Source: Vibrio rarus (lineage in GTDB: Bacteria; Pseudomonadota; Gammaproteobacteria; Enterobacterales; Vibrionaceae). Taken from it: a stretch of DNA of 64,000 nt. Position 1 is the first letter of the stretch; each line of letters opens with the position of its first letter. The stretch covers positions 62,001 to 126,000 of the forward strand of contig NZ_AP024901.1 of NCBI RefSeq assembly GCF_024347075.1. Reading direction: 5' to 3'. The notes under the pieces were generated by a model. The model did not search any database and was not told the DNA's origin. It saw only the letters and a list, made by a program, of their open reading frames with translations. A program made the translations under genes and the position numbers. Positions 46,915-58,110 of this stretch are shown here, piece after piece.

Positions 46915-46945
46915 CATATGAATTAATGGATTAAAGTTATTGCTA

Positions 46946-48235
46946 ATGATGCCAACAAGAAGCACTAAAACTGCGTTAGTTATCTTACTTACGATGCTAT
47001 GCTTAACGGCGTGCAACAGTGAGGGTGATAGTGGTAGCGGGGGAGAAGGCGTTGATCCTGAAATACCGACAAGCCCAGAAAGCCCCCCTGAAGCTAGCCC
47101 ATCACCAGTACTCAATTTACCTGAGACTCATTTTAATTACTCCAATATTGAGCTTCCTGAACATTATTTGGTGAACGATTTTCCAGCGGGCTTTCAGTTT
47201 CAGCGCGCTGCGATCGATATGGATAATCAGCCGGATCACAATTTCACTACAGATTCGGGAGCAACGTTGGGTAGAGTGTTGTTTTACGATATAAAATTGT
47301 CGGCTAATGGAACCGTTTCGTGTGCTTCCTGCCACATCCAAGAAAATGGCTTTTCCGATCCTAAAGTATTAAGTGTGGGTTTTGAAGGTGGTGAAACCAG
47401 AAGACACTCTATGGGGTTAACAAATGCCACATTTTACTCTTCAGGTAAATTCTTCTGGGATGAAAGGGCGGATTCATTAGAAGAACAAGTGTTAATGCCT
47501 TTTCAAGATCCTGTGGAAATGGGATTAGTGTTAGCTGAGTTAGAAGAGATTGTCAGAAATCAGGATTATTACCCTGTATTGTTTGAAGATGCCTTTGGCG
47601 ATTCGACGATTTCAAGTGACAGAATCTCACGAGCTTTAGCCCAGTTTATCAGGAGCATGGTCAGTACTACGGCAAAGTATGATCTTGCAAGGCAAGATGT
47701 AAGCTCACCAATAAGAGATTTTCCTCAATTTACCGAGCAGGAAAATTTAGGTAAATCGCTATTTTTCTTACCGCAAGAGACTCGAAATGGTGACATGGTC
47801 AATTGCGCTGGATGTCATATATCCGAAGCATTTGTTGGCGTTGTTCCACTCGAAAATGAGGAATTAGCAACAACTATTGCCACAAATAATGGGCTTGATC
47901 TGGTATCAACTGATGATTTAGGTGTTGCTGAAACAACTCAACTAAGAAAGGATGAAGGTAAATTTAAAGTCCCATCTTTGCGTAATATTTCAGTTAGAGC
48001 GCCCTATATGCATGATGGCCGGTTTGCCAATTTGGATGAGGTGATTGAACACTACAGTACCGGTATCCAAAAGCATGAAAATTTATTGAGCCCACTTTTA
48101 GGCAGTAATGATGAGCCTATTCGATTTGATTTTACAGATGAAGAGAAGCTAGCATTAATCGCATTCTTCGATACGCTTACCGATCAAAGCATGTTAAGTG
48201 ATGAAAAATACAGTAATCCTTTCGTGGAACAATAA
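46946..48235 (+). CDS. Di-heme cytochrome c peroxidase-family lipoprotein (MauG-like)
   Basis: The product of about 429 residues has a lipoprotein signal with LCLTAC, then a Ser/Pro/Gly/Glu-rich linker. The two c-type heme sites are CASCH and CAGCH, with DAFGDS and RAPYMHDGRF as further family blocks. Family members use two hemes to reduce H2O2 or to oxidise proteins or cofactors. A membrane-anchored periplasmic site is expected. TTG 46940 is the longest start; ATG 46946 is preferred. The gene is bracketed by IS66 fragments and ended by its own terminator, suggesting transfer as cargo. Confidence 0.85.
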   Translation: MMPTRSTKTALVILLTMLCLTACNSEGDSGSGGEGVDPEIPTSPESPPEASPSPVLNLPETHFNYSNIELPEHYLVNDFPAGFQFQRAAIDMDNQPDHNFTTDSGATLGRVLFYDIKLSANGTVSCASCHIQENGFSDPKVLSVGFEGGETRRHSMGLTNATFYSSGKFFWDERADSLEEQVLMPFQDPVEMGLVLAELEEIVRNQDYYPVLFEDAFGDSTISSDRISRALAQFIRSMVSTTAKYDLARQDVSSPIRDFPQFTEQENLGKSLFFLPQETRNGDMVNCAGCHISEAFVGVVPLENEELATTIATNNGLDLVSTDDLGVAETTQLRKDEGKFKVPSLRNISVRAPYMHDGRFANLDEVIEHYSTGIQKHENLLSPLLGSNDEPIRFDFTDEEKLALIAFFDTLTDQSMLSDEKYSNPFVEQ

Positions 48236-48291
48236 AATTGGCATGTGACAGTATTTCTAATTTTCACTGTTAATGGGTATAGGGTAAAACA

Positions 48292-48321
48292 AAAGGCTTA
48301 GTCGCAGACTAAGCCTTTATA
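48292..48321 (+). terminator. Terminator after the peroxidase gene
   Basis: AAAGGCTTAGTC pairs perfectly with GACTAAGCCTTT around GCA. Confidence 0.85.
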
Positions 48322-48373
48322 GTATCTGGTTAGCAACAACGTATGCGTCCCATGATCCCTCGGGGCGATATTG

Positions 48374-49210
48374 TTAGTGTTTGAAGTTCCAAGGTAGGAG
48401 TGCATCGATATTAGGTTCAGCTTTCGCTAGCTCCTGCATGCATTTGACCAGATAGTCGTACAAGATAAGACCATTTGCTTTGGCCAGTTCTTCCTACCAA
48501 TGACCAGCGGTTTAATTGCGCGTTCAGCACGGTTATTGTCTATCGATAAGTGACCATCATCGATATAGCGAATAAGCTTCGGCCATTGACCGAGCGTGTA
48601 TTTTATCGCTTTACCCAGTGAGCTAGACCCTACAACTTGTTGAGTCGTCATCCACTCATACAACTCATCCAGTATCGGCTTGGCATGCTGCTGACGTTCT
48701 GCTTTTCGTTTCTGGGCAGACATTCCTTTTAAGCGAGATTCTATCCCATAAAGCTTCTGGATTTTGACCAGCGCTTTATCCGCTTTGCCTGATTTACCTT
48801 TGCCTTGAAGCTTCTTCGCATCTATGAACTTACGCCGTGCATGCGCCAAGCAACCAACATTGGTTACTTGGTGAAGACCATCATAGGCTCCATAACCATC
48901 GGTTTGCAGATAACCACTAAAATCCCCCAAGAAGGCAACAGGAAGTGGAACGAACTTCTCACTGACTTGGATAACCCATCTTGCCATCGTAGTTCGCGAT
49001 AGTTCGATTCCCGATTGAGTAAACAAGGATTCTTGGCGATATAGTGGCATTGCGTATTGGTATTTACCAAGGATGATATTGGCCAATAAACTTTCTGTCG
49101 CGAAGCTTTTAGGGATAATGCTCTGCGGTGCTGGCTTTTGAACGATGCGGTTGTTGTCTTCAGTTTGCTCGCACTGACGACAAGCATATTTAGGACGAAC
49201 GTATTCCAGT
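48374..49210 (-). pseudogene. IS66-family transposase (tnpC) fragment
   Basis: On the minus strand the frame starts inside the zinc-binding region (YVRPKYACRQCEQTED) and runs through the catalytic part, including TDGYGAYDGL, the CLAHARRKF block and DNNRAERAIKPLVIGRKNW. After NW near 48495 an internal deletion shifts the frame. The true C-terminus KANGLILYDYLVKCMQELAK and LPWNFKH is still legible in another frame down to TAA at 48374. The N-terminal half (about 240 residues of a roughly 520-residue protein) is missing. The fragment is inverted relative to the tnpA/tnpB pieces. Confidence 0.8.
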
Positions 49211-49268
49211 ACTTAGAAATTAAGCAAATATTAACTTAAAGCCTCAAAGTTTACGACAGAACCAAAAT

Positions 49269-49298
49269 TTGTATTACAATGTAATCAACGTAATACAA
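49269..49298. promoter_or_regulatory. Candidate toxin-antitoxin operator
   Basis: TTGTATTAC (49269-49277) and GTAATACAA (49290-49298) form a perfect inverted repeat, and a third GTAAT lies between them. The site ends on the antitoxin's ribosome binding region, as expected for an autoregulatory operator bound by a ribbon-helix-helix protein. Confidence 0.6.
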
Positions 49299-49309
49299 GG
49301 AGGCTTACC

Positions 49310-49549
49310 ATGCCATCTATGTCAGTCAGAATCCCCGAAGATATCGAACAAAAACTAACACTACTTGCAGAGTCCACGGGGCGAACAAAGTCATGGATTA
49401 CCAACCAAGCAATTCAAGATTACCTAGTTCGTGAGCTTTGGCAGATTAATGAAATCAAAGACGCTCTGAATGAAGCTGATTCTGGACAATTTGCCAATAA
49501 GGAAGAAGTGCAGGATGTATTCTCTAAGTGGGGTGTGAATGCAGATTAA
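49310..49549 (+). CDS. Ribbon-helix-helix antitoxin (ParD/CopG-type)
   Basis: The 79-residue protein opens with MSVRIPEDIEQKLTLLAE, the ribbon-helix-helix strand and helix, then TGRTKSWITNQAIQDYL. Its acidic C-terminus should wrap around and neutralise the toxin. AAGGAGG precedes the ATG. It overlaps the toxin gene by 11 bases. The operator-like palindrome upstream suggests autoregulation. Confidence 0.85.
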   Translation: MPSMSVRIPEDIEQKLTLLAESTGRTKSWITNQAIQDYLVRELWQINEIKDALNEADSGQFANKEEVQDVFSKWGVNAD

Positions 49550-49820
49550 GTGGCTGAGGAAAGCCTTAGTCAATCTAGAGCAGTCCGCGGAGTATCTACA
49601 CGAACACAACCCACTATCATCACGTGAATTTGTTCAAGAGGTCTATGACTTAACAAACCTCCTAAAAACAAATCCCGCTATGGGGCGCACAGGCCGAGTG
49701 TTTGGAACAAGAGAGCTTGTCCTAAATAAGTATCCATATCTCATACCTTATCGAGTCAAAGATAACTGTATTGAGATTTTAAGAGTATTCCCTACTCGAA
49801 TGTCTCAACCTGAATTTTAG
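49539..49820 (+). CDS. RelE/ParE-family toxin
   Basis: The 93-residue protein shows the ParE/RelE pattern: QIKWLRKALVNLEQSAEYL at the start, PAMGRTGRVFGTRELVL in the middle and EILRVFPTRM at the end. ParE toxins poison gyrase and RelE toxins cut mRNA at the ribosome; the GRVFGTREL and YLIPYRV stretches favour the ParE side. It is coupled to the antitoxin by overlap. The pair lies between IS66 debris and aspA. Confidence 0.85.
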   Translation: MQIKWLRKALVNLEQSAEYLHEHNPLSSREFVQEVYDLTNLLKTNPAMGRTGRVFGTRELVLNKYPYLIPYRVKDNCIEILRVFPTRMSQPEF

Positions 49821-49833
49821 TAGTAATAGTTTA

Positions 49834-49936
49834 ATGCCAATACATAGACAGGATCTTAAGAGCTAACTTCTTATTAAATAATGAAATTTAGATAGAAAAA
49901 GGCTTCATTTATGATCAGATAATCGTTGCTAAACAA
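49834..49936 (+). repeat. Degenerate direct repeat, copy 1
   Basis: ATG CCA ATA is followed by CATAGACAGGATCTTAAGAG and, after an insertion of about 11 bases, by TATGATCAGATAATCG. It matches 59849-59945 in the same orientation. The putative HRQDLKS reading frame stops at once (TAA 49864-49866), so this copy is a dead fragment. Confidence 0.65.
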
Positions 49937-49963
49937 ACGACAGAACCATATATGTTCCTAGCG

Positions 49964-51415
49964 TTATTTGTAACGCTTCGCTTTATACTGAGGATGCATC
50001 AAGTTTTCAACAGAGAAGATGTCATCAAGCGCTTCTTCGGTTAATAAATCGCGCTCTAGAGCCACCTCACGAACTTTTTTACCTGTCTCTGCACAGATCT
50101 TACCGATAATGTCACCCTCGTGGTGGCCAATGTATGGATTTAGGTAAGTGACGATACCGATAGAGTTGAATACGTGTGATTCACAGACTTCTTTGTTTAC
50201 TGTAATGCCGTCTACACACTTGTCGCGTAGGTTCACACAAGCGTTTGTTAGGATGTCTAGAGACTCAAACATACTTTGTGCAATAACAGGTTCCATGACG
50301 TTCAGTTGCAGTTGGCCACCTTCCGCAGCGAAAGAGATTGTGTTGTCGTTACCTAGAACCTTAAAGCAAACTTGATTGACTACTTCAGGAACAACGGGGT
50401 TTACCTTAGCTGGCATGATTGAAGAGCCTGCTTGCAGTTCAGGAAGGTTGAGTTCATTAAGGCCTGCACGTGGGCCAGAAGAAAGCAGGCGTAAATCGTT
50501 ACAAATTTTAGACAGTTTCACCGCGAGACGTTTAAGTGCGCCGTGTGTCATTACGTATGCGCCACAGTCAGAGGTTGCTTCGATTAAATCTTCAGCCGCA
50601 ACACACTTGAGGCCGGTTACTTCTGCTAGGTGCTTAACGGCGAGACCTTGGTAACCCGGTGCTGCATTTAGACCCGTACCGATAGCGGTTGCACCTAGGT
50701 TTACTTCAAGTAGTAGTTTTGAGGTATATTCTAGGTTTTTGATTTCTTCATTGATGGTGACAGCCCAAGCGTGGAATTCTTGGCCAACCGTCATTGGAAC
50801 GGCGTCTTGAAGCTGAGTGCGCCCCATTTTCAAAATGGTGTTGAATTCTTGGCTCTTAACTTCGAATGCACCTTTTAGGTATTCAATCGCCTCAATCAGT
50901 TTACGAACGCTGTTGTAAACAGAGATACGGAAGCCAGTTGGGTATGCACAGTTTGTCGATTGGCTGCGGTTTACATGGTCATTTGGGTTGATAAACTTGT
51001 ATTGGCCTTTTTCTTTGCCCATAAGTTCAAGTGCTACGTTCGCAACAACCTCGTTCGCGTTCATGTTTACAGACGTACCAGCCCCACCTTGGAAAACGTC
51101 TGATGGGAACTGATCCATGCACTTACCTGTATCTAGAATTAGGTCACAAGCTTCGATGATGTATTTAGCCACTTCGCTAGGAATGACACCTAATTCTTTA
51201 TTTGCTAAAGCCGCCGCTTTCTTAGTCATTACCATACCGCGAACGAATTCAGGTACATCTGAGATCGTGACATTTGAGATATTGAAGTTTTCAACTGCGC
51301 GCAGAGTGTGGATGCCGTAGTAAGCATCGGCTGGAATATAACGTTGACCTAATAGATCTTCTTCAAGGCGAGTAGTTTGAGGTGTTTCAACGTGAGCTTC
51401 TGGTTGCGTAGCCAT
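49964..51415 (-). CDS. aspA: Aspartate ammonia-lyase
   Basis: AspA splits aspartate to fumarate and ammonia. The 483-residue protein has the fumarase/aspartase signature [12 protein letters not shown], the [10 protein letters not shown] and GMGR-type ([14 protein letters not shown]) stretches, and standard length. AAGGATC precedes the ATG. It may supply fumarate for respiration or ammonia for assimilation. Its neighbours on this side belong to an amine-utilisation cluster, but whether they share regulation is not evident. Confidence 0.95.
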   Translation of the reverse strand: MATQPEAHVETPQTTRLEEDLLGQRYIPADAYYGIHTLRAVENFNISNVTISDVPEFVRGMVMTKKAAALANKELGVIPSEVAKYIIEACDLILDTGKCMDQFPSDVFQGGAGTSVNMNANEVVANVALELMGKEKGQYKFINPNDHVNRSQSTNCAYPTGFRISVYNSVRKLIEAIEYLKGAFEVKSQEFNTILKMGRTQLQDAVPMTVGQEFHAWAVTINEEIKNLEYTSKLLLEVNLGATAIGTGLNAAPGYQGLAVKHLAEVTGLKCVAAEDLIEATSDCGAYVMTHGALKRLAVKLSKICNDLRLLSSGPRAGLNELNLPELQAGSSIMPAKVNPVVPEVVNQVCFKVLGNDNTISFAAEGGQLQLNVMEPVIAQSMFESLDILTNACVNLRDKCVDGITVNKEVCESHVFNSIGIVTYLNPYIGHHEGDIIGKICAETGKKVREVALERDLLTEEALDDIFSVENLMHPQYKAKRYK

Positions 51416-51673
51416 AACAGGATCCTTAGAGAATTATTCTGATAACATAGTGAGTTACAACGCCCTATACCTGATTTTACCAAGCTGTTATTTTCACATA
51501 ATATAGCCAAATATTGCGTCGTAATCGGTTTAGTTACCTTTGTGTAAATATTATAGAAAAGCAAAGTGAGTGAGCCTTTAGGGCTCCTAGTCAGCAACGG
51601 CTTATCACATGCTTAAAATGTTCAGGCGATGCTGGTTGATAACTAGGGCCTACAAGTTTAATTGCGAACAATA

Positions 51674-53156
<1,483 letters not shown>

Positions 53157-53355
53157 TCTCAATCGTTGATGACATCAATGTAATCAGGCATTCGATTTCG
53201 CTATAGAGCCAGTTTTTAAGATTATCTGTGGCAGAGGCTACAACATCGCCTGACCCATAGTTTTTTTTAAACTGACCCTACGCCTATCCCTACGTTTATC
53301 GACAAGATACCTCTACATCAACAGCACAACTTAGAGTTCGCATAGGAGAAATTAA

Positions 53356-54669
53356 ATGAATGGATTTGCACCCGAGATATCAAATCAATACGTCGTGGAT
53401 CTCGACAAACATGTATTTCACTCTTGGTCTGTACAAGAGTCAGCGCCACCTATCGCGATAGCGAGCGCGCAAGGGTGCAGTTTGTGGGATTTTGAAGGAA
53501 AGCAATACCTTGATTTTAGTAGCCAGCTAGTCAATACCAATATTGGTCAACAACATCCTAAGGTGATTGATGCTATCAAGGCTCAAGCAGAAACTTTAGT
53601 TACCATCGCTCCTGCTACCGCAAACGTGACTCGCGGCGAAGCGGCGAAGCGTATTCTAGATAGAGCCCCTGATAATTTTAAAAAAGTGTTTTTTACCAAT
53701 GCTGGAGCTGACGCCAATGAGAATGCTATTCGTATGGCTAGACAGTTTACGGGTCGAGACAAAGTGCTCTCAGCTTACCGTTCATATCATGGTAATACGG
53801 GATCAGCGATTGCGGCTACTGGTGATTTTCGCCGTGTGCCCAATGAATACAGCCGCGGGCATGTGCACTTTTTTAATCCCTATCTGTATCGCACCGAGTT
53901 TAATGCGCAAACAGAGCAGCAAGAGTGTGAGCGAGCATTGCAGCACCTTAAACGCGTCATTGAATGTGAAGGACCCAATGCGATAGCTGCAATTATTCTA
54001 GAAACCATTCCGGGAACAGCAGGCTTTTTATTGCCACCTGAGGGTTATCTGCAAGGCGTACGAGAACTTGCCACAGAGCATGGCATACAACTTATCTTTG
54101 ATGAGGTTATGGTGGGATTTGGTCGTACTGGCCGTTGGTTCGCGTTTGAGCATTTCAATGTCGTACCCGATCTTATTACCTTTGCTAAAGGGGTTAACTC
54201 AGGATATGTACCTGCTGGTGGCGTTGTGGTCAGCGAACCGATTTCAGAATACTTCAAGAGTAATTTCTTCATGGGAGGCCTAACCTATTCAGGTCATCCG
54301 TTAGCGATGTCAGCGATTGTTGCTACCCTAGATGCAATGGAAGAAGAAGGCATTGTTCGCTATGCCGATGAGGTCGGAAATAATGTTCTGGGGCCGGCGC
54401 TCATTGAACTGATGGAGAAGCATGAAATCATAGGTGATATTCGCGGTAAAGGCATGTTTTGGGCGTTAGAGCTAGTTGAAAGCAGAGCTACCCGTGAGCC
54501 ATTGAGCAACAGCAAAATTGCATCAATGAAGTCTAAATTTGCAGAGAAAGGACTACTGACCTTTATCGTGAACAATCGTATTCATGTCGCGCCACCATTG
54601 ATCATCAAACCAAATGAAATTGCTCAGGGTGTGGCAATTATTAGTCAAGTATTGGCTGAGTTTGATTAA
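53356..54669 (+). CDS. Class III aminotransferase; probable taurine:2-oxoglutarate/pyruvate aminotransferase
   Basis: The 437-residue PLP enzyme has the class III pattern DFSSQLVNTNIGQQHPKV, FTNAGADANENAIRMAR, LIFDEVMVGFGRTG and the PLP lysine in LITFAKGVNSGY. The N-terminal HVFHSWSVQ and the LVNTNIGQQHP blocks recall taurine aminotransferases (Toa/Tpa). It would convert taurine to sulfoacetaldehyde while forming glutamate or alanine. It is divergent from the TauE/SDR genes. Alternatives are beta-alanine or another omega-amino compound. Confidence 0.7.
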   Translation: MNGFAPEISNQYVVDLDKHVFHSWSVQESAPPIAIASAQGCSLWDFEGKQYLDFSSQLVNTNIGQQHPKVIDAIKAQAETLVTIAPATANVTRGEAAKRILDRAPDNFKKVFFTNAGADANENAIRMARQFTGRDKVLSAYRSYHGNTGSAIAATGDFRRVPNEYSRGHVHFFNPYLYRTEFNAQTEQQECERALQHLKRVIECEGPNAIAAIILETIPGTAGFLLPPEGYLQGVRELATEHGIQLIFDEVMVGFGRTGRWFAFEHFNVVPDLITFAKGVNSGYVPAGGVVVSEPISEYFKSNFFMGGLTYSGHPLAMSAIVATLDAMEEEGIVRYADEVGNNVLGPALIELMEKHEIIGDIRGKGMFWALELVESRATREPLSNSKIASMKSKFAEKGLLTFIVNNRIHVAPPLIIKPNEIAQGVAIISQVLAEFD

Positions 54670-54703
54670 TCTTTTTTGGAACCCTTAGCCCAGAAAAAGC
54701 AGT

Positions 54704-54735
54704 CAAAAAAACGCCAAGACAATTGTCTTGGCGTT
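54704..54735 (-). terminator. Terminator of the MocR gene
   Basis: The 26-base perfect palindrome with arms AACGCCAAGACAA and its complement is followed, on the minus strand, by TTTTTT. Confidence 0.85.
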
Positions 54736-54768
54736 GGCGCATTCAATCAAACTTAATACGGTGTGAGG

Positions 54769-56259
54769 TTAACCCTGTATCACTCTTGCAAGTTGCTCAA
54801 TTCCTGGGGTGATTAGCGCCTTATCTATGGCATGAAACCCAAGCCTAAAGTAGGTATTGGTTTCTGGATGAGATTGCTGGTTGTCCATAAAGTGAGAGTA
54901 GCCGGTCTCTATTAGCACACCGTGTGATGAGGCTCGAGAGGCAAGTCGTTGACTGCTGATTTTATCTGGGGTTTCAAGCCACAAAGCGTTGCTGTAGTTG
55001 TTCTTTGCCAGTCGTGCGCAGTCAGGAAGGTAGTGCTCAACGGCATCATTAATGGTTTGCCAGCGCTGACGAGTATTATTTTTAAAGCGACGAAGAAAGC
55101 TGTCGTAGTACCCTTGTGAGATAAAGTGTGCCATTTCCATCTGTACCCGGCTTGGTGGGTGACGATACATTAGACGGCGTAATGTACGAAGCTCGTAGAT
55201 TAACTCTTCAGGTGCCACTATGTAGCCTAGGCGTAATCCGGGAGCAAGTATTTTAGAGAAGCTACTAACGTAGATAACGCGATTGTCTTTATCTAACGCT
55301 TTGAGTGCAGGTAGAGGTGCCCACTCAGAATTACTATCCGAGTCATAATCATCTTCAATAATGATGCCATCGTTGGCTCTCGCCTGTTGCAGTAGCTCAT
55401 CACGTCGTGCCTTACTCATGGTTACCCCAGTTGGCGCCTGATGGCTAGGGGTGACATAGAAGTAATCACACATGGAAGAGAGCTCATTCAACTTCAAGCC
55501 ATCTTCATCGACAGCATGCGGGTGTAGCTGCGCGCCAGCTAAACCAAAGATATTGTTCGCTTCTTTATAGCCCGGGTTTTCAACTCCGACACGAGTTTTT
55601 TTGTCCATTAAAAGTTGTGACACGAGGTACAAGGCATTTTGAGAGCCAATAGTGATCAGTATTTCATCACTCTTGGCGTGGATGCCTCGTTGAGGTAGTA
55701 CTCGTGTGCGTATCTGCTCTACAAGCAATTCAACGTCTTTATCTACCTTGTCACAAAGCCAACTATGGTCGTGCGGGTCGGCAATGACCTTGCGTGCCGA
55801 TTCTCGCCATTGAGATAATGGGAAGTCGTTAATACTAGGCTGCCCATAAATGAAGGGATATTGATAGCAACTCCAATGTGATGGCTTAACAATACGAGGA
55901 AAGCGTTCGGTAGACACCTTTAATCGGTTAGCCCAGTTTGGTGCGTTGGCTGGGTTATCTGCCTCAAAATGATCCAACTCATCTTCGACCTCTTGCATTC
56001 TTAATCGATATTTTTCAGATAGATAGTAGCCACTTCTTGGCTTGCTGATTAGGTATCCATCATCAGATAAGCCTTCGTAGACTAGAGATACCGTATTACG
56101 TGACACCTTTAGCTGGCTAGAGAGCTTACGGCAAGAGGGCAAAGCCTCATCGGCAGAGAACACCCCTTCAAGTATCGCCTTCACTAAGTATTCCCGTACC
56201 TGTTCTTGTAGGCTTCTTTTCGAATCGAATTCAATGAAACAGCTGTAATTGATTGCCAT
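54769..56259 (-). CDS. MocR-type regulator (GntR HTH fused to aminotransferase domain), TauR-like
   Basis: The 496-residue protein has an N-terminal GntR winged helix (LPSCRKLSSQLKVSRNTVSL) and a C-terminal class I aminotransferase-like domain with the PLP lysine in VSSFSKILAPGLRLGY. MocR regulators sense PLP plus an amine; TauR controls taurine genes in several proteobacteria. The frame reaches 56289, but AAAGAGG precedes ATG 56259. It stands between the aminotransferase and the ABC transporter genes and is divergent from the latter, so it likely controls them. Confidence 0.8.
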   Translation of the reverse strand: MAINYSCFIEFDSKRSLQEQVREYLVKAILEGVFSADEALPSCRKLSSQLKVSRNTVSLVYEGLSDDGYLISKPRSGYYLSEKYRLRMQEVEDELDHFEADNPANAPNWANRLKVSTERFPRIVKPSHWSCYQYPFIYGQPSINDFPLSQWRESARKVIADPHDHSWLCDKVDKDVELLVEQIRTRVLPQRGIHAKSDEILITIGSQNALYLVSQLLMDKKTRVGVENPGYKEANNIFGLAGAQLHPHAVDEDGLKLNELSSMCDYFYVTPSHQAPTGVTMSKARRDELLQQARANDGIIIEDDYDSDSNSEWAPLPALKALDKDNRVIYVSSFSKILAPGLRLGYIVAPEELIYELRTLRRLMYRHPPSRVQMEMAHFISQGYYDSFLRRFKNNTRQRWQTINDAVEHYLPDCARLAKNNYSNALWLETPDKISSQRLASRASSHGVLIETGYSHFMDNQQSHPETNTYFRLGFHAIDKALITPGIEQLARVIQG

Positions 56260-56452
56260 ATAGCCAACCTCTTTGTGGTTATTATTCATGGTATTTCATT
56301 AACTTGTGCAAGAAGTAAGCCAGACTACCTCTTTAGTATTATCTTGTTGTTTTACAAGGCTGTCCCAATCGGTCTACAAAATTGGATCTAACTCACCTCC
56401 TTGTCCTGTCTCTAAAGTGAAGGTGTCCACAAATTACAGCAAGGAATGAATT

Positions 56453-57316
56453 ATGAGACAGGGAATGAAACTGAGAAAATGGGTAGCAGTCGCAGCAGTA
56501 ACGATGACTCTAGGTATGTCGAGTCTGGCACTCGCAGATGGGATTCCATCGTTTGCTAGCAATGGTTTGAAGGTGGCAACAGAAGATAACTACTCTCCAT
56601 TTAACTTCATTGATCAAGGCAAGGCGAGTGGCATTAATAAGGATCTGTTAGATGAGCTTCGCGCTTATTCTGAGTTTGAGGTTAAGCAAGACATCCTACC
56701 TTGGACAGGTTTATTAGCTTCTGTTTCTGCAGGGCAGTATGACTTGGCGTTAACAGGGGCGATTGTGACCGATGCCCGCCTCAAAGCCTTTGATTTCACG
56801 CCACCTATTGCTTCGGCACAACATTATTTCGTCGCAAGAGCAAAGGATGACAGCACCAATACGATTGGCGATCTTGACGGTAAAACCGTGGGTTTACAGG
56901 CGGGGAGTGCTCTTTTAGAAAGGCTTCCTGAGCTTAAAGAAATGCTTGAGTCACAGGGTAAAGACCTAGGTAAGATCGTTGAGTATCAATCTTATCCAGA
57001 GGCTTACGCTGATCTTGCTAATGGCCGAGTGGATTATGTCATCAACAGCGTTGTATCGGTTAATGAAGTCGTCAAAGCTAAATCTAAGGTGTTTAAGAAA
57101 GGCGAAGCCGTGTCAGGGCCTGGCTTTGTCAGCTGGCCTGTTCCAAAAGATAACCCTGAGCTGCTTGCGTACCTAACCGAGTTCTTTGCTCACCTAAAGG
57201 AGACTGGCCGTTTAGCGCAGCTTCAAGAGAAATGGTTTGGGGAGTCATTTGACGACTTACCTACGGAAGCGATTGTTTCTGTTGAGCAATACCACAAATT
57301 GACAGCCGTGCAGTAA
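56453..57316 (+). CDS. Periplasmic solute-binding protein of polar amino-acid ABC transporter
   Basis: The 287-residue product has a signal peptide ending about SLALADG and the family 3 solute-binding fold: NGLKVATEDNYSPFNFID, the repeat AGQYDLALTGAIVTDARLKA with the carboxylate-binding TDAR arginine, and the second-lobe KTVGLQAGSALLERL. These proteins capture amino acids or opines and hand them to the permease pair encoded next. The context (MocR regulator, aminotransferase) suggests the cluster's amine, but this family is not the usual TauA type. Confidence 0.85.
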   Translation: MRQGMKLRKWVAVAAVTMTLGMSSLALADGIPSFASNGLKVATEDNYSPFNFIDQGKASGINKDLLDELRAYSEFEVKQDILPWTGLLASVSAGQYDLALTGAIVTDARLKAFDFTPPIASAQHYFVARAKDDSTNTIGDLDGKTVGLQAGSALLERLPELKEMLESQGKDLGKIVEYQSYPEAYADLANGRVDYVINSVVSVNEVVKAKSKVFKKGEAVSGPGFVSWPVPKDNPELLAYLTEFFAHLKETGRLAQLQEKWFGESFDDLPTEAIVSVEQYHKLTAVQ

Positions 57317-57445
57317 AAAACAAAGCAGTAAAACGTCAGTCAATCAGTAGCGACCAAGGTTCAAATAAAGCACACACTGCCTTACCTTAGCCTTAGTCCT
57401 ACTTTCGAAAATCGTTTAATTATTCAAGCAGACAAGTAGGTGTAT

Positions 57446-58087
57446 ATGGATTACTACGCATGGATGCAATTGCTTCAAGGGGCGTGGACAACCGCATGGA
57501 TATCGATGGTGTCGATTGCGTTAGGGGTTGTTATTGGGCTTGTGATTGCCCTTGTTCGAATGGCTAAGTTACCCATCATTGACCAAGTATTAGGGATATA
57601 TGTGAGTTGGGCGCGAGCCACTCCGTTAGTGACGTTAGCATTATTTATCTTTCTCTCTTTTCCCTCTTTCGGTATCAATCTCGACAAACACTTTTCTGCC
57701 ATCTTGTGCTTAACCCTAAACACTTCAGCTTTTAATGCCGAGATATGGAGAAACGCCTTTATTAACTTCTCTAATGGGCAAAAAGAGGCAGCCGAAGCAC
57801 TTGGCATGCAGAGACTGACTTACTTTAGGCGAATCATGTTCCCGCAGATGGTGATCATGAGTCTTCCTGCGCTAGTGAATGAAATGTCATTTTTGATTAA
57901 GGGAAGCCCTGCTATTGCGGTCATTGGTGTTGTTGATTTAACTCGCGTAACCAATCGCATCTCTGCCGTGACTTACGAGCCTTTAGTTCCAATCTTATGT
58001 GCAGGTGTCTTGTACATGTTCATCATAGGTGCGCTGATTAAGTTGCAAGAAATAGCCGAACGCAAAGCCGACTATCTAGCGAGCTAA
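57446..58087 (+). CDS. Amino-acid ABC transporter permease
   Basis: The 213-residue inner-membrane protein is a HisM/GlnP-type permease. The cytoplasmic EAA loop reads EAAEALGMQRLTYFRRIMFP, and the N-terminal helix region has WTTAWISMVSIALGVVIGLV. ATG 57446 follows AGGTG; GTG 57440 is the longest start. It works with the permease at 58111 and the ATPase at 58769. Confidence 0.88.
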   Translation: MDYYAWMQLLQGAWTTAWISMVSIALGVVIGLVIALVRMAKLPIIDQVLGIYVSWARATPLVTLALFIFLSFPSFGINLDKHFSAILCLTLNTSAFNAEIWRNAFINFSNGQKEAAEALGMQRLTYFRRIMFPQMVIMSLPALVNEMSFLIKGSPAIAVIGVVDLTRVTNRISAVTYEPLVPILCAGVLYMFIIGALIKLQEIAERKADYLAS

Positions 58088-58110
58088 TACCATCACATTA
58101 AGGAGTAATT

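Noticed and set aside
49310..49820. Toxin-antitoxin pair as an integron cassette
   Set aside because: No attC-like imperfect palindrome was recognised on either side and no integrase gene is in the window.
51421..51545. Possible CRP or FNR site before aspA
   Set aside because: TGTGA occurs (TGTGAAAATAAC) but the second half-site does not match.
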